This document shows, one piece after another, positions 1-8,472 of a stretch of 64,000 nt of DNA. Below the pieces are notes generated by a model. It made no database searches, had not been told where the DNA came from, and worked only from the letters and a program-made list of their open reading frames with translations. Within the stretch, counting starts at the first letter, position 1; each line of letters opens with the position of its first letter. Source of the DNA: Pelobates cultripes (Eukaryota; Chordata; Amphibia; Anura; Pelobatidae); assembly GCA_933207985.1 (NCBI GenBank), contig OW240921.1, positions 97,372,167-97,436,166 of the forward strand. Reading direction: 5' to 3'. A program made the position numbers and the translations under genes.

Positions 1-347
1 GCTCCCCGTAAATCTAGCTTAGTGAATATGGTAGCACCCTTCAACCTATCAAAAAGCTCAGTAATGAGCGGGATAGGATATGCATTTCGTATTGTTATTT
101 TATTTAATCCCCGATAATCGATGCAGGGTCTCAAGTCACCTTCCTTTTTGGAAACAAAAAAAAACCCTGCACCAGCTGGGGAGGATGACTTGGTAATAAA
201 ACCCTTCTTCAAATTCTCTGTGATGTATTCTTCAAGTACTTTGTTTTCTGTCACAGAGAGGGGATACACGGTACCCCTAGGGGGCATAGTACCAGGCAAC
301 AAATCAATAGCGCAGTCATAAGAACGATGGGGTGGTAATTTGTTTGC
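1..347 (-). pseudogene. Reverse transcriptase N-terminal part (cut by window edge)
   Basis: Reading the minus strand in the protease frame, about 115 codons from 347 down to 1 contain no stop. They show the start of a Ty3-type RT: a proline-rich entry, [12 protein letters not shown] (fingers, motif 1 region) and FTKLDLRG at the left edge, which is the start of catalytic motif A with its first aspartate. The YxDD box, RNase H and integrase are outside. The TAA at 348-350 cuts the fragment off from Gag-Pro, so this copy would not make RT unless the stop is read through. The left edge is the window limit, not a break. Confidence 0.85.
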
Positions 348-977
348 TTACCTTGGTTCAAAGACTGCCTTGAGATCCTGATATGTTTTGGGTACTCGAG
401 TGGTTAATGGTTCCATGGTAGGAACGTTGAGGAGTCCTATAGGTTTAACTCGACTGATACACTCCTTAAAACAAGAGTCACCCCATTTCACAATCTCTTT
501 TCTCTCCCAGTTAATTAGAGGATTATGCTTGGTAAGCCAAGGAAACCCAAGTATAATCGGAAAGGTGGGAGAAGGTATTTGCTGTAGGGTTATGGTTTCT
601 TTATGCAACGAACCTACAGTCAAGACTAAGGGTTTGGATTCTTGTGTAATAAAAGGAATGGATAATGGTCTACCATCTATGGCCTCAACGGCCAAGGGTG
701 TTGATCTTTCTCGAAATGGGAGGTTGTGATGTTGGCCGAAAGTACGGTCGATAAAGTTCTCAGCTGCCCCAGAGTCTATTAGCGCAGAGGTAGTTATTAA
801 CTTTCCCTCCCATTCTATGGTTATCGGTAGAAGAAGCCTGAGTTCTTTCCTATCTTGGAAGGAGGACATACACGTTACACCCAAGGCCTGTCCTCCTTGA
901 GGGCTTAGGCGTTGGAGTTTTCCGGCCTGCTTGGGCAGTGTAGGCGGGTATGTCCTCTTTTCCCACAATACATACAA
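348..977 (-). CDS. pro: Protease region of Pol (Ty3 element)
   Basis: A 209-codon open frame, -1 relative to gag and overlapping it at 905-977. It would be made as a Gag-Pol fusion, so the first methionine at 977 is not a real start. Residues about 47-140 form a retropepsin domain: the strand ending SALIDSGAAENF carries the catalytic DSG (residues 68-70), and the later ILGFPWL motif is the family's second conserved stretch. The enzyme would process Gag-Pol in the particle. The frame is ended by a TAA at 348-350, after which the same frame remains open to the window edge and encodes reverse transcriptase. In the family this junction is continuous, so the TAA is best read as an inactivating mutation. 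Confidence 0.85.
   Translation of the reverse strand: MYVLWEKRTYPPTLPKQAGKLQRLSPQGGQALGVTCMSSFQDRKELRLLLPITIEWEGKLITTSALIDSGAAENFIDRTFGQHHNLPFRERSTPLAVEAIDGRPLSIPFITQESKPLVLTVGSLHKETITLQQIPSPTFPIILGFPWLTKHNPLINWERKEIVKWGDSCFKECISRVKPIGLLNVPTMEPLTTRVPKTYQDLKAVFEPR
880..923 (-). promoter_or_regulatory. -1 ribosomal frameshift signal between gag and pro
   Basis: On the minus strand the heptamer G GAA AAC lies at 923-917 in the gag reading frame. After a 7-nt spacer comes a stem: CCTAAG (909-904) pairs with CTTGGG (885-880), extended by CC (903-902) with GG (888-887) across one bulged base. The gag stop is within the stem. G GAA AAC is a shift site used by some lentiviruses (visna type), while sushi/PEG10 elements use a close relative. 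A slip of one base back puts the ribosome in the frame that reads protease and RT. The stem was drawn by eye, not computed. Confidence 0.7.
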
Positions 978-1828
978 AGTCCCTCCCTTCGTCTATATTG
1001 TCTCTCAGGTTCAGGCAACCGTGTGGCTCCCAATTGCATGGGTTCTGCTGGAGCGACAGTGGTTTCCTCAGACGAAGGAAACGTTAATGCCAGGCGTTCC
1101 GGCACACGCCTAGGTCTATCCCTGGTGTTTTGTCTATGTCGGAGACGTTCGTCTATATGTGCTAGATATGTAATTAATTCCTCCAACACATTAGGGAGGT
1201 CTCGGGTGGCTACCTCGTCTAAAAGTTTGTCAGAAAGTCCATTCATGAACACATCTACAAAGGCCTGCTCATTCCATCTGACCTCTGCAGCATGAGTGCG
1301 GAATTCTAGGGCATAGTCCACCAGGGAACGAGACCCTTGTCTCATTCGTAATAGGGTTTTAGCAGCATTAGTACGTCTTCCAGGGGGATCAAATGTTCTC
1401 CTAAAGGCTGCGACAAACTCTGCGTAGTTGAAAACTATGGGATTGTCATTTTCCCACAATGGATTGGCCCAAACTAGTGCTCTATCGACTAACAACGTTA
1501 TAATATAACCAATCTTTGCTCTATCGGTAGGATACGCCCTAGGATGAAGTTCAAAGTTAATACTAATTTGATTGAGGAAACCCCGACAACCCTTGGGATC
1601 ACCTCCATAACGGAGAGGGGATGTGGCATGGGCAGAAGACCCCCCTGCCGCCATCTCCAAATGAGGTTCCTGGGGTCTATGTCCCGGGATATGGTCCTCT
1701 GGCTGTAGATGTGCAGTCCGAGCTAACAAGGTCTGAACAGCTACAGCAAACTGGTCCATACGATGGTCCAGTTCCTCAAACCGATTATCAGGAACCGGGC
1801 CATGAGGATTAGCACCTGCAGGGTCCAT
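905..1828 (-). CDS. gag: Gag polyprotein of the Ty3/sushi-like element
   Basis: An intact 307-residue frame. Gag forms the cytoplasmic virus-like particle that packages the element RNA. The N terminus (about residues 1-60) is polar with a short helical stretch. Residues about 70-230 carry the Ty3-type Gag core, recognisable by RYGGDPKGCRGFL and ALVWANPLWE. The C terminus carries one nucleocapsid zinc knuckle at about 285-298, CMYCGKRGHTRLHC, spacing CX2CX4HX4C. The ATG at 1828 is chosen because it follows the LTR and PBS directly and starts MDPAG. The stop at 905-907 lies inside the predicted frameshift stem, so downstream protease and RT are expected as a -1 fusion. It could still make protein if transcribed. 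A domesticated gene is unlikely with the LTR and pol attached. Confidence 0.88.
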   Translation of the reverse strand: MDPAGANPHGPVPDNRFEELDHRMDQFAVAVQTLLARTAHLQPEDHIPGHRPQEPHLEMAAGGSSAHATSPLRYGGDPKGCRGFLNQISINFELHPRAYPTDRAKIGYIITLLVDRALVWANPLWENDNPIVFNYAEFVAAFRRTFDPPGRRTNAAKTLLRMRQGSRSLVDYALEFRTHAAEVRWNEQAFVDVFMNGLSDKLLDEVATRDLPNVLEELITYLAHIDERLRHRQNTRDRPRRVPERLALTFPSSEETTVAPAEPMQLGATRLPEPERQYRRREGLCMYCGKRGHTRLHCPSRPENSNA

Positions 1829-1829
1829 G

Positions 1830-1839
1830 GCCCTAGTGT
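1830..1839 (-). promoter_or_regulatory. Probable self-primer binding site
   Basis: Minus strand ACACTAGGGC overlaps the inner end of the LTR and lies one base before the gag ATG. It is the exact reverse complement of GCCCTAGTGT at 2110-2101, the predicted 5' end of the element RNA. I see no tRNA 3'-end complement in its place. In Tf1 of fission yeast the first 11 nt of the mRNA fold back on the PBS and prime reverse transcription; the Tf1/sushi group is named for this relationship. Function here is inferred. Confidence 0.65.
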
Positions 1840-2368
1840 AATGTCACGACAGTGACCCCTTCACACAGATGGTAACCCAGAAAGGGACGTATACCGGACC
1901 TTAGGGTGGCCGGACTTAACGTCAAAGAATAGTCAAGAAAAAGCCGAGGATCAAGGGAGTACGGAAATCGGGATAAACGAGAAAGCCAAGCCAAAAGTCG
2001 GGGAGCCAGATAGGAGAATAGTCAGAACGGAAGCCAAGGGTCAAAATACCAGAAGAACAGATAATACAGTATAAGAGCACTAGGGGAACAATCAAGAACC
2101 ACACTAGGGCACTGAGGGGTGGACAGGGATGCCCTTTTATACTAATGTGTGTGTCACTTTAAAGCCACGCCCCCAAAAGGTTCGGGAGCGTGACCGCGTT
2201 TGAATTTTCGCGGCAAAATTCTTATGACGTCTGCGCGCATGCGCCGTGTCATAAAACGGATTTCGCCGCGAGCGGGCAGCGTCTGAGAGGCTGCGCCGCC
2301 CCCCGGAAGCAGCCGGGGAAACCGCCGTGCCGCGCGGGATCGGCGGACACAGGTAAGGTATCGTTACA
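1837..2368 (-). repeat. Long terminal repeat (5' LTR of the Ty3 element)
   Basis: The 532-bp segment begins TGTAA and ends TTACA on the plus strand, so it has the TG...CA ends and short inverted termini of an LTR. On the minus strand it holds a GC- and CpG-rich U3 (about 2170-2360), a TATA box, and an R-U5 leader of about 270 nt that ends one base before the PBS/gag start. The base after the LTR at the outer side is CTACT (2369-2373), a candidate target duplication whose partner would lie off the window. No AATAAA polyadenylation signal was noticed in R. The call is made without the second LTR, so the boundary is supported by the TG/CA ends and the gag position only. Confidence 0.82.
2133..2141 (-). 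promoter_or_regulatory. LTR TATA box
   Basis: The minus strand reads TATAAAAGG here. The usual distance of about 30 nt places transcription start close to 2110. The sequence starting at 2110 on the minus strand, GCCCTAGTGT, is the one complementary to the primer site, so the TATA position independently supports the self-priming reading. Confidence 0.75.
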
Positions 2369-2373
2369 CTACT

Positions 2374-3516
2374 GAGCTGTACAAGATCTTATACTCCATG
2401 TTCATGAACAGCCTACTCTTGTCATATCCCTAAGCGACTTGTTGGGGAATACTGGGCCACAAGTAACCTTTTTTGCTTTACAAAAAAATTATGTAGCTGC
2501 TGTTACTAGTAGCTTGTTGATTAGTTTACAATTTATTTATTTTTTTTACTTAATGGAAAAAAATATTTAACAACTAAATTAAATATCCTACAAATTATTG
2601 CAGTTAAGTTTTTTTTTTTTTTTTTTTTTTTTTAAATAAAATAAAAAATGAGAGGACCAGGATTGGCTGTACAGTTTCAGCCAGTTCCTGATTATTTGCA
2701 GTTAAGTATGGGCTTTAAAAAGTATCTAAAAAAACTGGATTAAAAAAAAATATATACAGGCCTCAATAGATACGTTGGAAAGAATTGTTGACTATTTTGA
2801 CCTGAGCTGCCGACTCATTACAAGAACAATGGTAGAAGTCAGTAACCAAACTTGGAAATTGCAGAACAAGTTTAAAGCTGCACTTCATAGTACTAAATTG
2901 TTATCAGATTCAACTTCAAATATCAGCTCTTCAATAGATTTATATTGGTTTCATAGGAGGTATAATTGGATCCAATGTATTGCAATTTAAAATTATACCT
3001 GTATCTTGGTTTGATATTTTTTATTAATTAATGCAAATTTTAAAGTAACATTCTCATAAAGGATTTGTATCTAGATTGGCTAAAAGAACACACTGCATCT
3101 TCGGGCAGATCATACAACTTTTCTATTCCAGGCAAAGTGAAATGCTAAAATCTAACCTCGTTAAATATTGAGATTTTAGGTTTTATTGGTTTTATTCTTG
3201 CGTTTCAGCCTCTTAGCAATTAGTTCTCTTCACGTGATAATTACAGTTAAACTTTCTTCTGGTTGCTTTGAGGAAAACTGTTAAAATCAGTTGCAAATTA
3301 TGTTTTAAATTGATTTATGTTAAATAGACACTCCGGGCTTCAATTCTTACCAATGCATCATTCACATTTAGAGATAAAACATTCCAAAAAAGAAAAAAAA
3401 AAAAAGATACTTGCCGCTGAATTTTCTTCTTTTGTTAAAAAACTGCAAATCATTTAGAGACCAATATTTAAATGAGATTTCACAGCCAATCTTTTTCCCA
3501 GAAAAACTTTTACACC
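2374..3516. other. No gene seen; AT-rich DNA
   Basis: AT-rich sequence with a T run at 2609-2632 and A runs near 2744-2752 and 3391-3405. The short open frames have no coding character. The 2640-2700 segment could be the edge of an old repeat but I cannot name it. Confidence 0.5.
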
Positions 3517-3808
3517 ATGTACAGCAGACTCGTGCATTCGGTTTTGACCGAATTGCTGTTCGTCTGAATTTAGACCAGATTCCATATTTCCGAAGCGCTG
3601 TGTAGATGTATAAGTGTGCAAACGACTAGCGAGATGAACAAGCCCATGGTGCGGAAAAATAGACGATTGAAGGAAAAAAATTATTATTCATGACTAGGGG
3701 ACAGCCACTAAATATTCATTTTATTCATAGATCAAGTAAGAAGTGACCAATCCAAGGGATAAAAGGAAGGACCGTAAAACAGAAAATCTATGTTACTATA
3801 TTATATGT

Positions 3809-3888
3809 TTAACCCCTTAAGGACACATGACATGTGTGACATGTCATGATTCCCTTTTATTCCAGAAGTTTGGTCCTTAAGGGGTTAA
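3809..3888. mobile_element. 80-bp TTAA-flanked palindromic MITE
   Basis: Perfect 16-bp terminal inverted repeats TTAACCCCTTAAGGAC bound only 48 bp of interior. TTAA at both ends suggests piggyBac-type target duplication. It interrupts the hAT-type element. It carries no coding capacity. Confidence 0.75.
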
Positions 3889-4019
3889 TATATGTATAAT
3901 ATGTATAATATATAAAACAAATTAATTTTTAATGCTACACCTTTTTTACTCCTTTTTATTCTACTTTGGGTACTTTTTCTCACTTGATTTTTGAATCAAA
4001 TATTGATCATTATTATGTA

Positions 4020-4405
4020 CAGGTGATACTCGAAAAATTAGAATATCGTGCAAAAGTTCATTTATTTCAGTAATGCAACGTAAAAGGGGAAACTGATATG
4101 AGATAGACGCATTACATGCAAAGCAAGATAGTTCAAGCCGCGATTTGTCATAAGTGCGATGATTATGGCTTACAGCTCATGAAAACCCCAAATCCACAAT
4201 CTCAGTAAATTAGAATATTACAGGCAATCAATAAAACAACGTGTGTACTTAGAACAATATGAGCTTTAAGCCAGTATCATCGCACTTAAGACAAATCACG
4301 GCTTTCTTGCTTTGCTTTGCATGTAATGCGTCTATCCCCTTTTACGTTGCATTACTGAAATAAATTAACTTTTGCACGATATTCAAATTTTTCGAGTATC
4401 ACCTG
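4020..4405. mobile_element. Tc1/mariner-type MITE (386 bp)
   Basis: Long inverted repeats of roughly 150 bp begin CAGGTGATACTCGAAAAAT at the left, and the right end is its near reverse complement. TA dinucleotides flank both ends (4018-4019 and 4406-4407), as in Tc1/mariner insertions. The arms match at the motifs for GCATTACATGCAAAGCAA and CATCGCACTTA. Only a short spacer separates them, so it is almost a hairpin. No transposase is encoded. It is nested in the hAT-type element. Confidence 0.85.
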
Positions 4406-4440
4406 TATGTATGTATGTATGTATGTATGTATGTATGTAT
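4406..4440 (+). repeat. (TATG)n microsatellite at the MITE edge
   Basis: About nine uninterrupted TATG units start exactly at the TA target site of the MITE, so the array probably grew from the insertion junction. Confidence 0.9.
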
Positions 4441-4640
4441 TTTGCAGTACACTGATTGGACCATTTTCCCACCATTTTGGTTTGCCCCAAATCGTTTTCT
4501 CTGATATTTTCCATGGATGGTACTCGGACAAGCCGAACTGCCACATGAATGATTGCTGGAGGTTCTGAACTAAATCTAATTTTTAGGAAAAACGGTTTGG
4601 CCGAACCAAATTTTCTACTGAGCACAAGCCTAGTATACAG

Positions 4641-6737
4641 TTTCACTTACAAAATATAAGTATTAAGTATCTTAACACTTGTTGTTTCATGAATGTCGCT
4701 AATAAAGGCAGTAGATGTGAGTGGTTGCTGTGTGGGCTCAGAGATTCTGCAAAAGCTACATAGGACATGCATAAAGTGTACTTGTAATGAAAACACATCT
4801 CAAACAATGACTTGTACCTCTGTAAAAAGCACATTTTCCCTGTAAAGTCACAATGTGGAGGGGAAGATTAACATCTTAATAATTTTTTCAAATAGAATAC
4901 AGGGAAATGGGGTCAGGAAATTTGTTGCGCCATCTAAGAAGCATTGGTGACTATAGTGTTTGAAGGGTCTTTTTTGCAAAATGTCATGTGATAGATCCAC
5001 CTTAACATTGAACTTTTATTGAAATGTTGCATTTAATGTTTTACATGAGTGTGCAATACAGAACCTAGTAAATAGACCCTTACTCAGTTTTTCCTACCAC
5101 TGAGATGTGGTTAATAGGCAACTACATTTTAATATTTCAAAAGTCAAACCAGGAACTGCACTCATAAATATAGAGAGAAGACTTGGGTGCAACCGAACCA
5201 AGGGTCAACACCAAGACCCTAGAAATAATTTGTAATCAAAGTAGAAGAAAGTTCCAGGCACTCCAAGGCCTAGATAGGTAACTTTATTGAAACCAAAATG
5301 TCCAGAAGCGATGTTTCAACCAAAAGGTATTTTATTTTTTGTGCATAAAACATAAACTTTTAATAAAACATAAAAGCAACAATGAAAGGCAACAATCAAC
5401 AACTTGATCAACTCTATGCGAAGGAGAGGTGTTGCACTGCGTGAGGCAAATGGTGGTCACACCAGATACTGACTGGTTTTCGGAACCCTCCCCCTGTAGC
5501 CCTCCAATACAGTAAAACCTTTTAGAGTGGCCTTTTATTGTGCTCAGCCTAAGGCACACCTGTGCAATAATCATGCTGTCTAATCAGCATCTTGATATGC
5601 CACACCTGTGATGTGGATGGATTATCTCGGCAAAGGAGAATTGCTCACTAACACAGATTTAGACAGATTTGTGAACAATATTTGAGAGGAATAGGTCTTT
5701 TGTGTACATTGAAAAAGTCTTAGATCTTTGAGTTCCGCTCATGAAAAATGGGGCAAAAACAAAAGTGTTGCGGTTATAATTTTGTTCAGTGTATACTAGG
5801 AGGACTCGTCATTAGTTTACTTGTATTAAACAAATTGATATTGCCTGGGAATGTTTGATTTTAAATTTTTTGCAGGTTTCCTGTCAGTCAAAATAACCAA
5901 AACAAGTAGATTAAATTGGACTGAATACATTTGTAATGAACATGTGTTCTGAATTCTCAGAATTAGCGACTCAGAGCTGAAGACAATACTTCCAATGAGG
6001 AACTTCACAGTTGGCAGTCTGAGATATCTGAAGGACAAACTGACAGTAAATACACAGTATATTTTTTGCTCAGTTTGTATAATTTTGTTCTGCGGTCACT
6101 GTTGCCTTGTACATTATTTCTCCATGACTTTGTCTTCCTGTCACATGAAATTGGTGCTCCAAAAGATGAAGTTAGCTCTGAGCCTTTTCACCTCTTCTAC
6201 AAAAAACTCATGTTTGATCATCAGAAGACCGTAAGTCAACATTCGTTGCCGACTCACCACTTGTTTGTTCATATAAAACTTTCTGTGATGCTCAGTTAGC
6301 TTGCGGGCTGCAAACTATCATTTTGCTAGCCCTCTTCTTTGAGAGATGTTGCAGGAAACTGATCTTTCAGAACCCAATGTTCACATACTGGAAGGACTCA
6401 ACGTACACACGGATATTGGATTTCAAAGCGTACAGAGCAGAGATGGACATTGGACACTAAAATGAACAAACTCAAGCATGAGTGAGTTCTCATTTGAGTT
6501 CACTCAAGCACGTGTATGTATTATTATTTTTTTAATTCTTTATTTTTCTCATTTCACATTCGATGAAAACATTTATGAGTGGATAACATGGCAAAGAGTA
6601 ATGCAGTAATAAGTGTTCAACATCTCACAAACTCACTTTTTCACCAAAGCATATCAATTAAACTGTTATAGGCTTCCAAGTGATTCGTCTCATGCAGCTG
6701 TCATATAAAAAAAAAAAAAAAAAAAAATTAAGTCTTC
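4641..6737. other. No gene seen; fragments of old repeats
   Basis: No coding region is recognised. Around 5155-5325 the sequence resembles the end of a Penelope-like element: on the minus strand it has TTGAAACATCGC followed by TTTCAATAAAG, reminiscent of the distal half of the hammerhead motif these elements carry. The T-rich block at about 6520-6560 followed by AT-rich sequence looks like the antisense 3' end of a LINE. A 20-base A run lies near 6708-6727. All these are weak calls. Confidence 0.35.
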
Positions 6738-6938
6738 ATTAATTGCTATTCTACCAATCTACTTCCCTAACACTTCCCTTACCTTTTGTGTCACTTTACC
6801 CCACTCTCTCTAGCATGTAAGCTCATTGAGCAGGGCCCTCAACCCCTCTGTTCCTGTGCATCAAACTTGTCTGGTTACAATTACATGTTTGTTAGTCCAC
6901 CCTTTGAAAAGCGCTACGGAATTTGTTGGCCTAATATA
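6738..6938 (+). mobile_element. L2 LINE 3' tail, left part (split by a Tc1 insertion)
   Basis: The 3' UTR of an L2-type LINE in sense orientation: the segment from CATGTAAGCTCATTGAGCAGG through AAAGCGCTACGGAATTTGTTGGC. It stops at a TA where the Tc1 element begins. The tail resumes at 8450 and ends with an AAT run to about 8472. The GCGCTAC box is the conserved L2 3' hairpin recognised by the RT in related elements. Confidence 0.85.
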
Positions 6939-7155
6939 CAGTTGCAAAAAAAAGTATGTGAACCCTTTGGAATGATATGGATTTTTGCACAAGTTGGTCA
7001 TAAAATGTGATCTGATCATCATCTAAGTCACAACAATAGACAATCACAGTATACTTAAACTAATAACACACAAAGAATGAAATGTTGCCATGTTTTTATT
7101 GAACACAACATGTAAACATTCACAGTGCAGGTGGAAAAAGTATGTGAACCCTTGG
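6939..7155 (+). repeat. Tc1 left terminal inverted repeat (IR/DR)
   Basis: Starts CAGTTGCAAAAAAAAGTATG and matches the reverse complement of 8235-8449 with scattered differences, about 215 bp. Direct repeats sit at its outer and inner ends. Confidence 0.9.
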
Positions 7156-7157
7156 AT

Positions 7158-8073
7158 TTAATAACTGGTTGGACCTCCTTTGGCAGCAATAATGTCAACC
7201 AAACGTTTCCTGTAGTTGCAGATCAGATGTGCACAATGGTCAGGAGTAATTCTTGACCATTCCTCTTTACAGAACTGTTTCAGTTCAGCAATATTCTTGG
7301 GATGTCTGGTGTGAATCGCTTTCTTGGGGTCATGCCACATCATCTCAATCGGGTTGAGGTCAGGACTCTGACTGGGCCACTTCAGAAGGTATATTTTCTT
7401 CTGTTTAAGCCATTCTGTTGTTGATTTACTTCTATGCTTTGGGTCATTTTCCTGTTGCAACACCCATCTTCTGTTGAGCTTCAGCTGGTAGACAGATGGC
7501 CTTAAGTTCTCCTGTCTTGATAAACTTGGGAATTCATTTTTCCTTCGATGATAGCAATCCGTCCAGGCCCTGACGCAGCAAAACAGCCCCAAACCATGAT
7601 GCCCCCAACACCATACTTCACAGTTGGGATGAGGTTTTGATGTTGGTGTGCTGTGCCTTTTTTCCACCACACATAGTGTTGTGTGTTTCTTCCAAACAAC
7701 TCAACTTTGGTTTCATCTGTCCACAGAATATTTTGCCAGTACTGCTGTGGAACATCAAGGTGCTCTTGTGCAAACTGTAAACGTGCAGCAATGTTTTGTT
7801 TGGACAGCAGTGGCTTCCTCTGTGGTATCCTCCCATGAAATCCACCTCATTGAGCAGTGTGCGCTGTGCTCTTGCAGTCATCTTTACAGGACGGCTTCTC
7901 CTAGGCAGAGTAGCAGCAGTGCTGAACTTTCTCCATTTATAGACAATTTGTCTTACCTTGGACTGATGAACAGCAAGGCTTTTGGAGATACTTCTATAAC
8001 CCTTTCCAGCTTTATGCAAGTCAACAATTCTTAATCGTAGGTCTTCTGAGAGCTCTTTTGTGCAAGGCATCAT
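7158..8073 (-). pseudogene. Tc1 transposase, frameshifted and catalytically altered
   Basis: The coding region starts at 8073 with the N-terminal paired-like DNA-binding domain ([29 protein letters not shown]). The middle (QHYVWW, VWGCFAASGPGR, GKMNSQVYQD) is in a second frame around 7699-7502. The C-terminal part (from about 7498 to 7158) is in a third frame, so at least two frameshifts have occurred. The DD34E core is visible, but the second aspartate is Glu: QQENDPKH instead of the family's QQDNDPKH, codon 7449-7451. The final Glu in SPDLNPIE is 34 residues further on, so register is exact. The enzyme would have cut and joined the element ends; this copy cannot. The expected length is about 340 residues. 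Confidence 0.9.
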
Positions 8074-8234
8074 TCACATCAGGCAATGCTTCTTGTGAAA
8101 AGCAAACCCAGAACTGGTGTGTGTTTTTTATAGGGCAGGGAAGCTGTAACCAACACCTCCAATCTCATCTCATTGATTGGACTCCAGTTGGCTGATATCT
8201 CACTCCAATTAGCTCTTGGAGATGTCATTAGTCT

Positions 8235-8449
8235 AGAGGTTCACATACTTTTTCCACCTGCACTGTGAATGTTTACATGGTGTGTTCAATAAAAACATGG
8301 CAACATTTCATTCTTTTGGTGTTATTAGTTTAAGCAGACTGTGATTGTCTATTGTTGTGACTTAGATGATGATCAGATCACATTTTATGGCCAATTTGTG
8401 CAGAAATCCATATCATTCCAAAGGGTTCACATACTTTTTCTTGCAACTG
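8235..8449 (-). repeat. Tc1 right terminal inverted repeat (IR/DR)
   Basis: Read from 8449 on the minus strand it starts CAGTTGCAAGAAAAAGTATG and follows the left repeat closely. Their small divergence suggests the element is not very old despite the broken transposase. Confidence 0.9.
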
Positions 8450-8472
8450 TAAATATAATAATAATAATAATC
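8450..8472 (+). mobile_element. L2 tail, right part (AAT run)
   Basis: Continuation of the L2 3' end interrupted at 6938: TAAATAT followed by an AAT array. Confidence 0.7.

Larger units (their letters stand above)
1..2368 (-). mobile_element. Ty3/Gypsy LTR retrotransposon, 5' part (sushi-like)
   Basis: On the minus strand the order is LTR (1837-2368), gag (905-1828), protease (from about 977 down) and the first part of reverse transcriptase, which runs off the left edge of the window. RNase H, integrase and the second LTR are therefore not visible. The Gag core, single CCHC zinc knuckle, DSG protease and RT fingers are those of Ty3/Gypsy (Metaviridae). The Gag wording resembles the Tf1/sushi group of fish and amphibians, the group from which the mammalian PEG10/RTL genes derive; this assignment rests on family memory. 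Damage is light: one in-frame stop at 348-350 is the only break seen. The element looks fairly young. Completeness cannot be judged without the left flank. Confidence 0.9.
3525..4632. mobile_element. Non-autonomous hAT-type element with nested insertions
   Basis: The left end CAGACTCGTGC and the inverted right end TAGGCTTGTGC match at 8 of 11 positions. They are flanked by ATGTACAG (3517-3524) and GTATACAG (4633-4640), a 6/8 match expected for an old 8-bp hAT target duplication. The interior resembles the copies at 26940-27289 and 29049-29630, for example the GTGACCAAT box and the tract around CAGTACACTGATTGGACC. Two later elements sit inside, at 3809-3888 and 4020-4405. No transposase is present. 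Confidence 0.65.
6939..8449 (-). mobile_element. Tc1-like DNA transposon, full length, inactive
   Basis: A 1511-bp element flanked by TA on both sides (6937-6938 and 8450-8451). Its inverted repeats are about 215 bp with the IR/DR design: AAAGTATGTGAACCCTT occurs at the outer end (6951-6967) and again at the inner end (7137-7153), mirrored at about 8237-8255 and 8423-8441. This is the layout of Sleeping Beauty-type elements, where each repeat holds two transposase sites. The minus strand carries a degenerate transposase. It inserted into an L2 tail, so it is younger than that L2 copy. The whole element is present end to end. Confidence 0.92.

Noticed and set aside
905..1828. Domesticated PEG10/RTL-type host gene
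   Set aside because: It is attached to an LTR, PBS and pol in normal order with a stop in pol, which fits a transposon copy.
1..2368. Endogenous retrovirus
   Set aside because: Single zinc knuckle, Ty3-type Gag and RT wording, and Tf1/sushi-like priming site; nothing envelope-like is visible, though the 3' half is off the window.
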